Assembly (NCBI RefSeq): GCF_020991375.1
Contig: NZ_JAJLQZ010000001.1
Span: 62,001 to 126,000, forward strand
DNA length: 64,000 nucleotides
Direction of reading: 5' to 3'
From: Glycomyces amatae
GTDB taxonomy: Bacteria > Actinomycetota > Actinomycetes > Mycobacteriales > Micromonosporaceae
Each line of letters opens with the position of its first letter. Positions within the stretch are counted from its first letter, which is position 1. The notes beneath the pieces are model-generated. The model did no database searches and was not told where the DNA came from. It saw only the letters and a list, made by a program, of their open reading frames with translations. Positions 1 to 11,426 of this stretch are shown in pieces. Both the position numbers and the translations under genes were made by a program.

Positions 1-1522
1 CCTCGCCGGCGTCGGGCATGATCTGCGTCCGGCGCTCGTCGCCCCAGCGCTCGACCACGGTCTTGAGCTCGTCGCGCACGATCGCGCGCTGGCGCTCGGG
101 CTTGGCGAGGATGTCCTCGAGGTCGGCGATGCGGGTCTCGATCTCGGCGAGCTCGTCGAGGATCCGCTGGCTCTCCAGGGCCGCGAGGCGGCGCAGCTGC
201 ATGTCGAGGATCGCGGTCGCCTGGATCTCGTCGACGCCCAGCAGCGACATCAGGCCCTGCTTCGACTCCTCGGCCGAGGGCGAGCGGCGGATGAGCGCGA
301 TGGTCTCGTCGAGCAGGTCCAGGGCCTTGGCGAGGCCGCGCAGGATGTGGGCCCGCTCCTCGGCCTTGCGCAGGCGGTAGCGGGTGCGCCGCTGGATCAC
401 GTCGATCTGGTGCGCCACGTAGTAGCGGACCATCTGCGCGATGTTGAGCGTGCGCGGGACCCCGTCGACCAGCGACAGCATGTTCGCGCCGAAGGTCTCC
501 TGGAGCTGCGTGTGCTTGTACAGGTTGTTGAGCACGACCTTGGGGACGGCGTCGCGCTTGAGGACGATGACGATCCGCATGCCGGTGCGCCCGGAGGACT
601 CGTCGCGGATGTCGGCGATGCCGCCGAGCTTGCCCTCCTTGACGAGGTCGGCGATGCGCTCGGCCAGGTTGTCGGGGTTGACCTGGTAGGGCAGCTCGGT
701 GACGACCAGGCACGCGCGGCCCTTGGCGTCCTCCTCGACCTCGATCACGGCCCGCATCTTGATGGAGCCGCGGCCGGTCCGGTAGGCGTCCTCGATCGCG
801 GCGCGCCCGAGGATGGTCGCGCCGGTCGGGAAGTCCGGCCCGGTGATGATCCCCAGGATCGCCTCCAGGGCCTCCTCCTCGGTGGCCTCGGGGTGGTCCA
901 GGCACCAGTAGACGGCGGCCGCGACCTCGCGCAGGTTGTGCGGCGGGATCTTGGTGGCCATGCCGACCGCGATGCCCTCGGAGCCGTTGACGAGCAGGTT
1001 CGGGATCCGCGAGGGCAGGATCATCGGCTCGGTGGTCTTGCCGTCGTAGTTCGGCTCGAACTCGACCGAGTCCTCGTCGATGTCCCGCAGCATCTCCATG
1101 GCGAGCGGGTCGAGGCGGCACTCGGTGTACCGCATGGCGGCGGCCGGGTCGTTGCCCGGGGAGCCGAAGTTCCCCTGCCCGTCGATGAGCGGGTACCGCA
1201 GGCTCCAGTCCTGGGCCATGCGCACCAGCGAGTCGTAGATCGCGCCGTCGCCGTGCGGGTGGTACTGGCCCATGACGTCGCCGATGACGCGCGAGCACTT
1301 GACGTACCCGCGGTCGGCCCGGTAGCCCCCGTCGTACATGCCGTAGAGGATCTTGCGGTGGACCGGCTTGAGGCCGTCGCGCACGTCGGGGAGCGCGCGC
1401 CCGACGATGACGCTCATCGCGTAGTCGAGGTAGGAGCGCGACATCTCCACCTCGATGCCGACGGGCTCGATGCGGCCGTGGCCCTCCGGGATCTCCACCT
1501 GGTCTTGGTTGTTCTCAGGCAC
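1..1522 (-). CDS. gyrA: DNA gyrase subunit A (N-terminal part, cut by window edge)
   Basis: GyrA is the DNA breakage-reunion subunit of gyrase, which introduces negative supercoils with GyrB. About 507 residues are present and the C-terminal pinwheel lies beyond position 1. The GTG at 1522 is chosen because AAGGAAG lies about six bases upstream and the protein then begins [19 protein letters not shown]. The catalytic tyrosine is Tyr132 in [11 protein letters not shown]. The quinolone-pocket stretch reads [18 protein letters not shown], with Gly93 at the place of E. coli Ser83 and Asp97 at the place of Asp87. The gene starts 44 bases after the gyrB stop, so the two are probably one operon. Identity is certain from these motifs. 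Confidence 0.98.
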   Translation of the reverse strand, partial: MPENNQDQVEIPEGHGRIEPVGIEVEMSRSYLDYAMSVIVGRALPDVRDGLKPVHRKILYGMYDGGYRADRGYVKCSRVIGDVMGQYHPHGDGAIYDSLVRMAQDWSLRYPLIDGQGNFGSPGNDPAAAMRYTECRLDPLAMEMLRDIDEDSVEFEPNYDGKTTEPMILPSRIPNLLVNGSEGIAVGMATKIPPHNLREVAAAVYWCLDHPEATEEEALEAILGIITGPDFPTGATILGRAAIEDAYRTGRGSIKMRAVIEVEEDAKGRACLVVTELPYQVNPDNLAERIADLVKEGKLGGIADIRDESSGRTGMRIVIVLKRDAVPKVVLNNLYKHTQLQETFGANMLSLVDGVPRTLNIAQMVRYYVAHQIDVIQRRTRYRLRKAEERAHILRGLAKALDLLDETIALIRRSPSAEESKQGLMSLLGVDEIQATAILDMQLRRLAALESQRILDELAEIETRIADLEDILAKPERQRAIVRDELKTVVERWGDERRTQIMPDAGE

Positions 1523-1566
1523 CAGTGCTTCCTTGCTGTCTCAGTCGGATCGTGGTCGGCGGGCCG

Positions 1567-3531
<1,965 letters not shown>

Positions 3532-3841
3532 CGGCAACTCCTTCTGTCGTCGTACACGGTCAGTAGTTGGGAAAGCTAGTCCACGGCTGTGACATTTTCG
3601 GCCGTCCGGCCGCGGTCGGCCCGGTCCGGACCGGCGGATCCGCCGGTCGCCGGGCGCACGGGGCCCGTCTGGGCGGGGCCCGCCGTGGAGACGGCCGGAC
3701 GCTGGGAGCGCCGGCCGAACCGCATCGGTCAAGTCTACTGCGACTCGGCTTCCGATTCCGCTTCTGTGCGCCTCGTTGTCGTCACAGTCGCACTGGGAGG
3801 CGTGGACATGAACCCCCCTACGGACCTAGGGGTGCGCGGCT
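3532..3841. other. gyrB upstream region, no gene
   Basis: This 310-base gap between dciA and gyrB shows no credible gene. On the minus strand TAGACT at 3737-3732 is a possible -10 box, which would leave a gyrB leader of nearly 200 bases. The leader contains a perfect 18-base palindrome at 3630-3647 centred on GGATCC. Gyrase genes are often supercoiling-controlled, but nothing here proves it. Confidence 0.4.
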
Positions 3842-4297
3842 TCAGAACGTGTCACGGGAGCCATTAAACCGCACGCGCCTGGGGCCGTACGAACGTGTCG
3901 GCTGCTTCGGGCCGACGATCTTCAACCGCTTGACCACGCTCGGGCCCAGCGCGGCGGCGAGCTTGGCGTGGATCTGGCGGGAGAACAGCCGCAGCTGCGT
4001 GGCCCAGGCGGTGGACTCGGCCACGACCAGGAGCTCGCCGTGCTCGAGCTGCTCGGGGCGGCAGTGGCCCGCGATCTCGGGGCCGACGATGGCCTCCCAG
4101 CGGCCGAAGACCGAGGCGTCGGCCACCTTGCGCGTCCACCCGTTCTTGCGCACGACCTGCGGCAGGAGGCTCCCCAGCAGCTCGGGGTCGCGCTTGTCGG
4201 GGCCCGGGCCCGACCACTCCCGGCGGAAGCGCGGGTCGTCGGACTTGCCCCGCCGCCGGGGGCGGGGGCGGTAGTCGTAGCCGCCGTCAAAGGACAC
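3842..4297 (-). CDS. dciA: DUF721 / DciA-family helicase-loading protein
   Basis: A 151-residue DUF721 protein. DciA proteins replace DnaC/DnaI as helicase operators at the origin in most bacteria, including mycobacteria. Residues 1-40 are basic and glycine-rich (YDYRPRPRRRGKSDDP). The conserved DUF721 core follows, from about residue 42 (LLGSLLPQVVRKNGW) through FGRWEAIVGPEIAGHCRPEQL and LLVVAESTAWATQLRLFS to the C-terminal KRLKIVGP. The start overlaps the recF stop by 11 bases, so it is translated with recF. The recF-DUF721-gyrB order is typical of Actinomycetota. Function is inferred from family and position. Confidence 0.92.
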   Translation of the reverse strand: MSFDGGYDYRPRPRRRGKSDDPRFRREWSGPGPDKRDPELLGSLLPQVVRKNGWTRKVADASVFGRWEAIVGPEIAGHCRPEQLEHGELLVVAESTAWATQLRLFSRQIHAKLAAALGPSVVKRLKIVGPKQPTRSYGPRRVRFNGSRDTF

Positions 4298-5423
4298 GCT
4301 TGACCTCCCCTTCCCACACGTCGTAGCGGGCGCCGGTGAGCCGCTCGGGGACGTCCCCGGCGACGGCGCACGTGATGAGCGCCTGCGGTGCGGATTCAGC
4401 GTACTCCGCGAGGCGCTCGCGCCGGGTCGCGTCGAGCTCGGCGAACACGTCGTCGAGGATGAGGATCGGGGCGGTGCCGTCGGCGCGGAGCAGCTCGAAC
4501 GCGCCCAGCCGCATCGCGAGGGCGACCGACCAGGTCTCGCCGTGGGAGGCGTAGCCCTTGACCGGGAGCGAGCCGAGCACGAGGTCGAGGTCGTCGCGGT
4601 GGGGGCCGACGAGGGTGGTGCCCCGCTCGACCTCCCTGGAGCGGGCGGCGGCGAGCGCGGCGCCCAGGCGCGCGGTGAGCACGTCCTGGTCGGGCGCCAG
4701 GTCCTCGCCGAGCTCGGACTCGTAGGCGATGGCGACCTCGGACCGGCCGTCGGCGATGCGCGAGTGCGCCTTGGCGATCGGTTCGACCAGGTCCTCCAGG
4801 AGCGCGAGGCGCCCGGTCAGGAGCTCGGCGCCGTGCCCGGCGAGGTGGGCGTCCCAGGCGTCGAGGGTGGCCATCTCGGCGCCGCCGGGGCCGCGGCCGC
4901 CGGTCTTCTTCGCGAGGTAGGCCGTGCGCAGGAGCGTGTTGCGCTGCTTGAGGACCCGCTCGTAGTCGGCGCGGACGCCCGCGAAGCGCGGGTGGCGGGC
5001 GCACAGCAGCTCGTCGAGGTAGCGGCGGCGGGCCGCGGGATCGCCGCGCACGAGCGAGAGGTCCTCGGGGGCGAACGCGATGGCCTTGAGGGCGCCGATG
5101 ATCTCCCGGGGCCGGGCGAGGGGGGTCCGGTTGAGGCGGGCCTTGTTGGACCGCCCGGGGACGATGGCCAGCTCGGCGAGGAGGCGGCGGGAGTCGTGGA
5201 GGATCTCGGCCCGGACGACGGCCTGCTCGCAGCCCTGGCGGACCAGGGGCGCGTCGGCGGCGACGCGGTGGGAGCGGAGGTTCGCCAGGTAGACGAGGGA
5301 CTCGACCAGGTTGGTCTTGCCGTGTCCGTTGGGGCCCACCAGGATCGATGGGCCCTCGTCGAACATGACCTGGGCGTGCGCGTAGGAGCGGAAGTCGCTC
5401 AGTTGCAGCTGTCGTACACGCAC
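4287..5423 (-). CDS. recF: DNA replication/repair protein RecF
   Basis: RecF is an ABC-type ATPase that loads RecA at gaps with RecO and RecR. From the chosen GTG it has 378 residues. It starts VRVRQLQLSDFRSYAHAQV, matching the normal RecF N-terminus, with Walker A GPNGHGKT at residues 30-37, a signature-like KGYASHGETWS, and Walker B LILDDVFAELD near residue 325. The frame stays open to 5489 and the ribosome site is weak (AGAGG almost touching the GTG), so the start rests on family alignment only. The gene lies between gnd and dciA and overlaps dciA by 11 bases. Confidence 0.95.
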   Translation of the reverse strand: MRVRQLQLSDFRSYAHAQVMFDEGPSILVGPNGHGKTNLVESLVYLANLRSHRVAADAPLVRQGCEQAVVRAEILHDSRRLLAELAIVPGRSNKARLNRTPLARPREIIGALKAIAFAPEDLSLVRGDPAARRRYLDELLCARHPRFAGVRADYERVLKQRNTLLRTAYLAKKTGGRGPGGAEMATLDAWDAHLAGHGAELLTGRLALLEDLVEPIAKAHSRIADGRSEVAIAYESELGEDLAPDQDVLTARLGAALAAARSREVERGTTLVGPHRDDLDLVLGSLPVKGYASHGETWSVALAMRLGAFELLRADGTAPILILDDVFAELDATRRERLAEYAESAPQALITCAVAGDVPERLTGARYDVWEGEVKRVL

Positions 5424-5543
5424 GCCTCTATGATGCCTGCCGCGGTTCGGCCGCGGCGGCGCGGTGTCCGCTGAGCCCCGGCGCTTCACAGCGCGCCGCG
5501 ACCGCGTCGCCCCTCACGCCGCTTCGCGGCGCGCGGCCGCCAC

Positions 5544-6422
5544 TCAGTCTTCCCGTTTGACGGCGTGGCCGCCGAACTGGTTGCGCAGGGCGGCGACGGC
5601 CTTCATCGCGGGGGAGTCCGGCTGGCGGGAGTCGAAGCGGGCGAACAGCGACTCGGTGATCGCCGGGAGCGGGACGCGCAGGCGGATGGCCTCCTCCACG
5701 GTCCAGCGGCCCTCGCCGGAGTCCTCGACGTACCCCTTGATGCTCGACAGGTCCGCGTCGTCGGTCAGGGCCCGGTCCATGAGGTCGAGCAGCCAGGAGC
5801 GGATCACGGTGCCCGAGCGCCAGGACTTGAAGACCTCCGGCACGTTGTCGACGTACTCGCTGGCCTCGAGGAGCTCGTAGCCCTCGGCGTAGGCCTGCAT
5901 CATCGCGTACTCGATGCCGTTGTGCACCATCTTGGCGTAGTGCCCGGCCCCGACGCCGCCGGCGTGCACGAAGCCGAACTCGCCCTCGGGCTTGAGTGCG
6001 TCGAAGACCGGCATGAGCCGTTCGACGTCGGCGTCGGCGCCGCCGACCATGAGCGCGTAGCCCTCGGTGAGGCCCCAGACGCCGCCGGAGACGCCCGCGT
6101 CGACGTAGCCGATGCCGTTCGCGGCGAGCGCCTGCGCGTTCGCGGCGTCCTCGGTGAAGCGCGAGTTGCCGCCGTCGACGACGACGTCGCCCTCGGACAG
6201 CAGCCCGGCCAGCTCGGCCACGGTCGACCGGGTGGGCTCCCCGGCCGGGACCATGACCCACACGGCCCGGGGGCCGTCGAGGGCCGCGACGAGGTCCGCG
6301 AGCGAGCCCACGTCGGCGACGTCCGGGTTGCGGTCGTAGCCGACGACCCGGTGTCCAGCCTTTTCGAGCCGCAACTTCATGTTGCCGCCCATCTTGCCGA
6401 GCCCGATCATGCCCAGTTGCAC
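5544..6422 (-). CDS. gnd: 6-phosphogluconate dehydrogenase, short NAD-type
   Basis: Oxidative decarboxylation of 6-phosphogluconate to ribulose 5-phosphate in the pentose phosphate pathway. The protein has 292 residues, the short Gnd form rather than the ~470-residue enterobacterial type. The GTG at 6422 has AGAGGGGG upstream. The dinucleotide-binding loop MIGLGKMGGNM is at the N-terminus, followed by DGGNSRF, the substrate loop GVSGGVWGLTEGYALMVGG and the catalytic HYAKMVHNGIEYAMMQAYAEG (Lys and Asn conserved). A metabolic gene between dnaN and recF is a standing feature of actinobacterial origins, not an insertion. Confidence 0.95.
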   Translation of the reverse strand: MQLGMIGLGKMGGNMKLRLEKAGHRVVGYDRNPDVADVGSLADLVAALDGPRAVWVMVPAGEPTRSTVAELAGLLSEGDVVVDGGNSRFTEDAANAQALAANGIGYVDAGVSGGVWGLTEGYALMVGGADADVERLMPVFDALKPEGEFGFVHAGGVGAGHYAKMVHNGIEYAMMQAYAEGYELLEASEYVDNVPEVFKSWRSGTVIRSWLLDLMDRALTDDADLSSIKGYVEDSGEGRWTVEEAIRLRVPLPAITESLFARFDSRQPDSPAMKAVAALRNQFGGHAVKRED

Positions 6423-6478
6423 GTCGCGCCCCCTCTCACGTACGAGTCCGAATGCCGGTTCGCCCCGCCGCCGCGCGG

Positions 6479-7627
6479 TCAGGCGTCCCAACGCAATGGT
6501 TGCAGCATGTACAGGTAGACGTCGTGGTTTGTGTCAGAATCCTCATCTTCGGGCGCGGACTGCCCGGTCATCACGACCGGCTTGCCGAGCTCGTTCATCT
6601 TGAACGCCGTGTAGGGGGCGTCGACGGCGGCGAGGCCGTCGAGCAGGTAGGTGGGGTTGAACGCGATCTTGCCGGGCTCGCCGTCGAGGGCGCAGTCCAT
6701 CGCCTCGGAGGCCTTGGCGTCCTCGGCGCCGCCCGCCTCGACCACGAGGCCGTCCTCGTCGAACGAGAGGCGGATCGGCGAGTTGCGGTCGCCGACGAGC
6801 GCGACGCGGCGCGCGACCTCGATGAGCTCGGAGGTCTTGACCTTCAGCGTGGTCGCGTACGAGGTCGCCAGGAGGCTGCGCAGCGGGGGGAGCTGGCCGT
6901 CGAGCACGCGCGAGGTGGTCTGGCGCCCGCCGGCGGTGAAGCCGATCATGCCGGGCGCGCCCTCGGTGCCTGCCGGGACGGCGATGGTCACCGGGCCCGA
7001 GAAGGACCCGAAGGTGCGGGCGGTGTCGGCGAGGGCCTTGGCGGGCACCAGGACGGTGACCGCGACGTCGGAGCTGCCCGGCTCCCACGAGGAGTCGCGG
7101 ATCGCCATGCGGTACCGGTCGGTGGCGAGCATCCCGATGCCGCCGCCGGTCATCTCGACCTGGACGCCGGTCATGGTCGGCAGGGTCTCGTCCTTGCCCG
7201 CGGCGACCGCGGTCTGGGCGACGGCCTTGGCGAACTCCTCGGCGTCGATGGTGCCGATGGCCTCGGGCATCTGCGGCAGGTTCGGGTAGTCCTCCAGGGG
7301 CATGGTCGGCAGGGTGAACCGCGCCGACCCGCAGGTGAGCTCGGCGTGGGGGCCGTCGACGGTGAAGTCCACGGGCTTGTTGGGGAGGGCCTTGACGATC
7401 TCGGCCAGGAGCTTGCCGGAGACCAGGGCGGTCCCGGCGGACTCGCCGGTGACCTCGACGGTGACGCGGGTGGAGATCTCGTAGTCGAAGCCGGAGATCG
7501 TCAGGGTGCCCTCGTCGACGGACAGGCGGGCGCCGGCGAGGACGGGGACCGAGGGCCGGGCCGGGAGGCTCTTCGCGGTCCACGAGACCGCGTCGGCGAA
7601 CGTGTCCCGTTCGACTTGGAACTTCAT
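6479..7627 (-). CDS. dnaN: DNA polymerase III beta subunit (sliding clamp)
   Basis: The DnaN clamp is a ring that tethers DNA polymerase III to its template. It has 382 residues, normal for Actinomycetota. The ATG at 7627 follows GAAGGAG with good spacing and gives MKFQVERDTFADAVSWTAKS. Typical segments are ARPSVPVLAGARL, FDYEISTRV, the central TDRYRMAIRD and the C-terminal VMTGQ followed by YMLQPLR. The gene lies between oriC and gnd, read away from the origin. An AT-rich stretch at 7669-7698 just upstream probably holds its promoter. Confidence 0.98.
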   Translation of the reverse strand: MKFQVERDTFADAVSWTAKSLPARPSVPVLAGARLSVDEGTLTISGFDYEISTRVTVEVTGESAGTALVSGKLLAEIVKALPNKPVDFTVDGPHAELTCGSARFTLPTMPLEDYPNLPQMPEAIGTIDAEEFAKAVAQTAVAAGKDETLPTMTGVQVEMTGGGIGMLATDRYRMAIRDSSWEPGSSDVAVTVLVPAKALADTARTFGSFSGPVTIAVPAGTEGAPGMIGFTAGGRQTTSRVLDGQLPPLRSLLATSYATTLKVKTSELIEVARRVALVGDRNSPIRLSFDEDGLVVEAGGAEDAKASEAMDCALDGEPGKIAFNPTYLLDGLAAVDAPYTAFKMNELGKPVVMTGQSAPEDEDSDTNHDVYLYMLQPLRWDA

Positions 7628-7668
7628 GGTCGCTCCTTCAGTGTTGCTGCTCGGTTGTTCACAGCGCT

Positions 7669-8015
7669 ATTACTAATGAACTCTCTATAGATATAACTGT
7701 CGTCGTAGTCGTCGGTGCTGTGGATACTGTGGAAAACCGCCCTTTTCCCAGCTCCGCCGTGGTATCGGCCTGTGGACGGAGTGTGGAAAACCTGTGGATG
7801 AATCCGGAGCTTATCCACAGGCTCCGACAACCATCGAGTTTTCCACATCTCATCCACAGGGTTGTCCACAGCTTTTCCACAGGTTATGCACAGGGTTGTC
7901 CACAGCCCCAAAGCGAACGGACGTCACGTCACCGCGTGTTTTCCACACGCCGTCCACAGGTTTTCCACAGAAAAACGGTCTTTTCCACAGCTTTTCCACA
8001 GCGTTGTCCACAGCC
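7669..8015. other. oriC: Chromosomal replication origin (oriC) with about 20 DnaA boxes
   Basis: The dnaA-dnaN spacer is packed with nonamers close to TTNTCCACA. Boxes in minus orientation (TGTGGA...) start at 7719, 7728, 7771, 7782 and 7793. Boxes in plus orientation start at 7811 (perfect TTATCCACA), 7839, 7850, 7862, 7873, 7884 (TTATGCACA), 7896, 7939, 7950, 7961, 7981, 7992 and 8004. The five left boxes face one way and all the others face the other way. A 30-base AT-rich stretch at 7669-7698 on the dnaN side is the only obvious candidate for an unwinding element in this GC-rich region. Many boxes are spaced by 11 bases. Confidence 0.95.
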
Positions 8016-8019
8016 CGGC

Positions 8020-9831
8020 TCAGTCGTCGGTGTGTTTCAAACGGTTCGTCAATTCCGCTATCTGGTTGTAGAGGGCCCGCCGCTCCGACATCTGCTTGCG
8101 GATCTTCTTGTTCGCGTGCATGACCGTGGTGTGGTCGCGCCCGCCGAACGCCTGGCCGATCCGCGGCAGCGACAGGTCCGTCAGCTCCCGGCACAGGTAC
8201 ATCGCGACCTGGCGGGCGTTCACGAGCGCCCGCGAGCGCGAGTTCCCCTTGAGGTCGGCGGACTGGACCCCGAAGTACTCCGCGGTGGCCTGCATGACCT
8301 GCTCCACCGTGACCTCGGCGGACTTGCCGTTCTCGGGGATGATGTCGTGCAGCACCTCCTCGGCCAGGCCGAGGTCGACGGGCTTGCGGTTGAGGCTGGC
8401 GTAGGCGGTGACGCGGATGAGCGCGCCCTCGAGCTCCCGGATCGAGTGGTGGATCTGGGAGGCGATGAACTCGACCGCGTCGGTCGGCACGTTGAGGTCG
8501 TCCTGGACCGCCTTCTTGCGCAGGATCGCGATCCTGGTCTCCAGGTCCGGCGGCTGGATGTCCGCGAGCAGGCCCCACTCGAAGCGGGTCCGCAGCCGGT
8601 CCTCGAGCGTCTGGAGCTGCTTGGGCGAGCGGTCCGAGGAGATCACCAGCTGCTTGTTGGCGTTGTGGAGCGCGTTGAAGGTGTGGAAGAACTCCTCCTG
8701 GGTGCGCTCGCGGTCCATGAGGAACTGGATGTCGTCGATGAGGAGGATGTCGACGTCCCGGTAGCGGCGCTGGAAGGCCTGCTGGCGCCGGTCCGAGAGC
8801 GAGTTGATGAAGTCGTTCGTGAACTCCTCGGTGGTCACGTACCGCACCGAGTGGGCCGTGCCCAGGTCGTGGGCGTAGTGGCCGACCGCGTGCAGCAGGT
8901 GCGTCTTCCCCAGGCCCGAGCCGCCGTAGATGAACAGCGGGTTGTAGGCCTTCGCGGGCGCCTCGGCGACGGCGAAGGCCGCCGCGTGCGCGAAGCGGTT
9001 GGAGGAGCCGATGACGAACGTGTCGAAGTTGTAGCGCGGGTTGAGCCGGCCCACCCCGTCCGCGGCCTTGACCGGGGCGGCCTCGCGGGCGGGCTTGGTG
9101 ATCCCGCCCCGGCGCTCGGGCGCGGGGTCGTCGGCGGGCGGGGGCGCGACCAGCGGCCCGGACCCGCTCTCCTTGGCGCCCTGGCGGTGCGGGTGCTCCG
9201 AGAGGACGCGCTCCAGCTCGTCCCCGGGGGGCTCGGCCTGCCGCTCCTCCCAGCGGGGGGCGGCGGGCGCCTCGGCCTGGGGGGCCGCGGGGGCGGGCTC
9301 GGGGGCCGAGGGCTCGTCCGGTTCGGGCGCGGGCCCGGCCTCGCCGGCGCGGAACGCGGCCGTGTCGAACAGGCTCGGCGGGTTCTGGGCCGCGGGGGAC
9401 TGCCGCGGGGCGGGGAGCGGCCGGGCCTGCTCGAACGAGGGCCGCTCGAAGACGACGGTGGCGTCCGCGTCCCGGACGGGTTCGGGCCGGGGCGGCTCGG
9501 CGGGCGCTTCGGGCTCGGCCGGGGGCGCCTCCCGGGCCGGTTCGGGCGCCTGCGGGGCGGGGGCGGCCTCCTGCTTCTCCTGGAGGGTGACCGCGATCTG
9601 CGTCGGCTCGCCCATCCGGCGGGTGAGCGCCTCGCTGATGGGCACGCGCAGCTTCGACTCGAACGCCGAGCGGGCGAACTTGTCGGGCGCGGCGATGATG
9701 AACGTGCCGCCCACCGCCAGGACCGGCCGCGTCAGCCGCATCCACGCCTGCTGCTGGCGGGTCAGCGCCGACGTGTCGGCCAGTTCGGCGGTCACCGCCG
9801 ACCAGACCGCCGACAGATCTTGGTCGGTCAC
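8020..9831 (-). CDS. dnaA: Chromosomal replication initiator DnaA
   Basis: DnaA is the AAA+ initiator that binds the boxes in oriC and melts the origin. It has 603 residues from GTG 9831 (GAGG upstream). Domain I (about 1-85) begins [16 protein letters not shown]. Domain II (about 86-260) is very long and almost entirely Pro, Glu and Ala. Domain III starts at LNPRYNF with Walker [12 protein letters not shown] and Walker [12 protein letters not shown]. Domain IV holds the box-binding signature [15 protein letters not shown]. Long linkers are common in high-GC actinobacteria. The open frame extends to 9981, but that part is not conserved in DnaA. Its C-terminal codons abut oriC. Confidence 0.98.
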   Translation of the reverse strand: MTDQDLSAVWSAVTAELADTSALTRQQQAWMRLTRPVLAVGGTFIIAAPDKFARSAFESKLRVPISEALTRRMGEPTQIAVTLQEKQEAAPAPQAPEPAREAPPAEPEAPAEPPRPEPVRDADATVVFERPSFEQARPLPAPRQSPAAQNPPSLFDTAAFRAGEAGPAPEPDEPSAPEPAPAAPQAEAPAAPRWEERQAEPPGDELERVLSEHPHRQGAKESGSGPLVAPPPADDPAPERRGGITKPAREAAPVKAADGVGRLNPRYNFDTFVIGSSNRFAHAAAFAVAEAPAKAYNPLFIYGGSGLGKTHLLHAVGHYAHDLGTAHSVRYVTTEEFTNDFINSLSDRRQQAFQRRYRDVDILLIDDIQFLMDRERTQEEFFHTFNALHNANKQLVISSDRSPKQLQTLEDRLRTRFEWGLLADIQPPDLETRIAILRKKAVQDDLNVPTDAVEFIASQIHHSIRELEGALIRVTAYASLNRKPVDLGLAEEVLHDIIPENGKSAEVTVEQVMQATAEYFGVQSADLKGNSRSRALVNARQVAMYLCRELTDLSLPRIGQAFGGRDHTTVMHANKKIRKQMSERRALYNQIAELTNRLKHTDD

Positions 9832-10419
9832 TTCGCCATCCCTCTGCGCTAGTCCGCTGTCCTGAGGCGGCCGTTTCGCGAAGATCGGAACCCTCCTCAG
9901 GTAGGCTCCGATGCAGGCGATGCGCACCGCCGCACCGGGTCGCCCGCAGTGCGTCCAGCAAGTTTTCCACAGGTTATCCACAGGCCTTCAGCTGGCCTGT
10001 GCACCACCCTGCCTTGTGACGATGTTTCTCAAGTTATGGTCATGACCTGCGTTTTCATGCAGGTCTGGCGACGATGCCGTTCCAGGGGCGCCGAACTCGT
10101 CCACCGTTCGGGCGAAGTTATCCACAGGCTGCTCGCAACGGGCGCGGGAGTCCTGCGCAGGCCCCGCGGCCGCCGCGGCGGGGCCCGCGGGAAGGACGGC
10201 CCGGACCGCACCGCGGTGGCGGCCGGCCGGCGGGGGCGCGTAACATGAGCGAGTTGCCCGCTCGAACCAGAGGGGCATGCCACACCCGCCGTCCGCGGCT
10301 GGGGCGCCGCGTGAATGCCCTGCTAGGCTGTTCTCCGCGTCTCCGATGCCCTCCACGGGCCGGGGCAGGGTCCCGGGGCGACGCAGTGGCAATTTGATTC
10401 GTTATGGGAGACATCCGTC
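9832..10419. promoter_or_regulatory. dnaA-rpmH divergent promoter region with DnaA boxes
   Basis: This 588-base spacer holds three further DnaA boxes, at 9963-9971 (TTTTCCACA), 9974-9982 (TTATCCACA) and 10118-10126 (TTATCCACA). They are placed to let DnaA repress or titrate at its own promoter. A short hairpin GACCTGC/GCAGGTC lies at 10044-10065. On the plus strand TAGGCT at 10324-10329 is a possible -10 for rpmH, leaving a leader of about 90 bases. No gene was seen. Confidence 0.6.
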
Positions 10420-10557
10420 GTGAGCAAGCGCACCTACCAGCCGAACAACCGCCGTCGCAAGCGCACCCACGGCTTCCGGCTGCGCATGCGCACCCGTGCC
10501 GGGCGCGCCATCGTCAATGCGCGCCGCAACAAGGGTCGCAAGCAGCTGACCGTCTGA
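10420..10557 (+). CDS. rpmH: 50S ribosomal protein L34
   Basis: L34 is a 45-residue, very basic protein of the large ribosomal subunit. It starts at GTG 10420 with GGGAG six bases upstream and reads [19 protein letters not shown] then [14 protein letters not shown] and KGRKQLTV. Length and sequence are exactly those of the family. It opens the conserved rpmH-rnpA-yidD-yidC cluster facing away from dnaA. Confidence 0.98.
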   Translation: MSKRTYQPNNRRRKRTHGFRLRMRTRAGRAIVNARRNKGRKQLTV

Positions 10558-10650
10558 GCGGTCGCCTCCCGTCCCCTGGCGGGCGGCCCGCGGCTTCGCA
10601 CGTCGACGCCCGCCGCCCACGCTCAGGGCCTCGATGAGGACGTGATCCAG

Positions 10651-11082
10651 GTGCTTCCAGCCGACGCGCGCATTCGCAGTAGCCGGGACTTCGGTTCGGC
10701 GCTCAAGCGAGGCCGCCGCGCCGCCCGCGGCGGCGTCGTCGTGCACTGGGCACCCGGATCCCCGCGTTCCGAAGACCTTCCGGCCTCCGAGCCGGCGACA
10801 CCGCCCGCAGCCGTAGCGAACCGCACGGCGCGGGCGGGTTTTGTCGTCTCCAAGGCCGTCGGCAACGCCGTCGTCCGCAACAAGGTCAAGCGCCGCCTGC
10901 GCCACGCCGCCGCGGCCGAACTCCCCCACTGGCCCCCCGGCACCGACGTGGTCGTGCGCGCCACCCCCCGCGCCGCCGAACGCGGCTTCGCCGAACTCCA
11001 CCGCGACCTGGCCGAGGCCGTGCGGGCCGCCCGCAAGGGCGCCAAGCCCGCCCGAGCCCGCGAGGCCCGGAGCGCGCCGTGA
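10651..11082 (+). CDS. rnpA: Ribonuclease P protein component
   Basis: RnpA is the protein subunit of RNase P, which matures tRNA 5' ends with the catalytic RNA. It has 143 residues from GTG 10651 ([14 protein letters not shown]). That start is preferred over the in-frame GTG at 10642 because GAGGA at 10636-10640 is ten bases from the former and one base from the latter. The RNR signature region is [20 protein letters not shown]. It stops inside the yidD start (GTGA overlap of four bases), which implies coupled translation. Confidence 0.96.
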   Translation: MLPADARIRSSRDFGSALKRGRRAARGGVVVHWAPGSPRSEDLPASEPATPPAAVANRTARAGFVVSKAVGNAVVRNKVKRRLRHAAAAELPHWPPGTDVVVRATPRAAERGFAELHRDLAEAVRAARKGAKPARAREARSAP

Positions 11083-11426
11083 CCGGCGCCGCCGCCGGGC
11101 GGGCCCCCCGACCGCTCCCCGCGCGGACGACCCCGGCCGAACCCCTTGCGCGAGTGACCGAGGGCCTGATGGTCAGAGTGGTCGGCGCCCCCGTGATCGC
11201 GTACCGTCGTTGGATAAGCCCGGCGCTGCCGGCCCGCTGCCGCTTCTACCCCAGTTGCAGCGCATATACCCTTGAGGCGCTGTCACGGCACGGTGTCGTG
11301 CGTGGCATATGGTTGAGCTTGCGGCGGCTGGGACGCTGCCACCCCTTTCATCCCGGGGGGCATGACCCCGTACCCCCACGGGACGACGTGAATTCGAAGA
11401 CTGAGCAGACTGGAGTCCGCAAGTGA
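11079..11426 (+). CDS. yidD: Membrane protein insertion efficiency factor YidD
   Basis: YidD is a small membrane-associated protein that assists YidC-dependent insertion. It has 115 residues. The conserved core begins near residue 33 ([15 protein letters not shown]) and continues [17 protein letters not shown], with the paired cysteines, then [29 protein letters not shown]. About 30 residues precede the usual family start, so an internal start such as GTG or ATG at MVRVVG (11169) is possible. It overlaps rnpA and yidC by four bases each. Confidence 0.95.
   Translation: MTGAAAGRAPRPLPARTTPAEPLARVTEGLMVRVVGAPVIAYRRWISPALPARCRFYPSCSAYTLEALSRHGVVRGIWLSLRRLGRCHPFHPGGHDPVPPRDDVNSKTEQTGVRK

Noticed and set aside
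5544..6422. gnd between dnaN and recF as a sign of horizontal insertion
   Set aside because: A short gnd gene in this place is standard for actinobacterial origins, and its composition matches its neighbours.
7719..8012. CRISPR-like array of short repeats
   Set aside because: The repeats are 9-base DnaA boxes in two orientations with irregular spacing, located between dnaN and dnaA, so this is oriC.
9832..9981. Upstream 50-residue extension of DnaA
   Set aside because: It is not like domain I of DnaA and covers the regulatory DnaA boxes. GTG 9831 has a ribosome site and gives the usual start.
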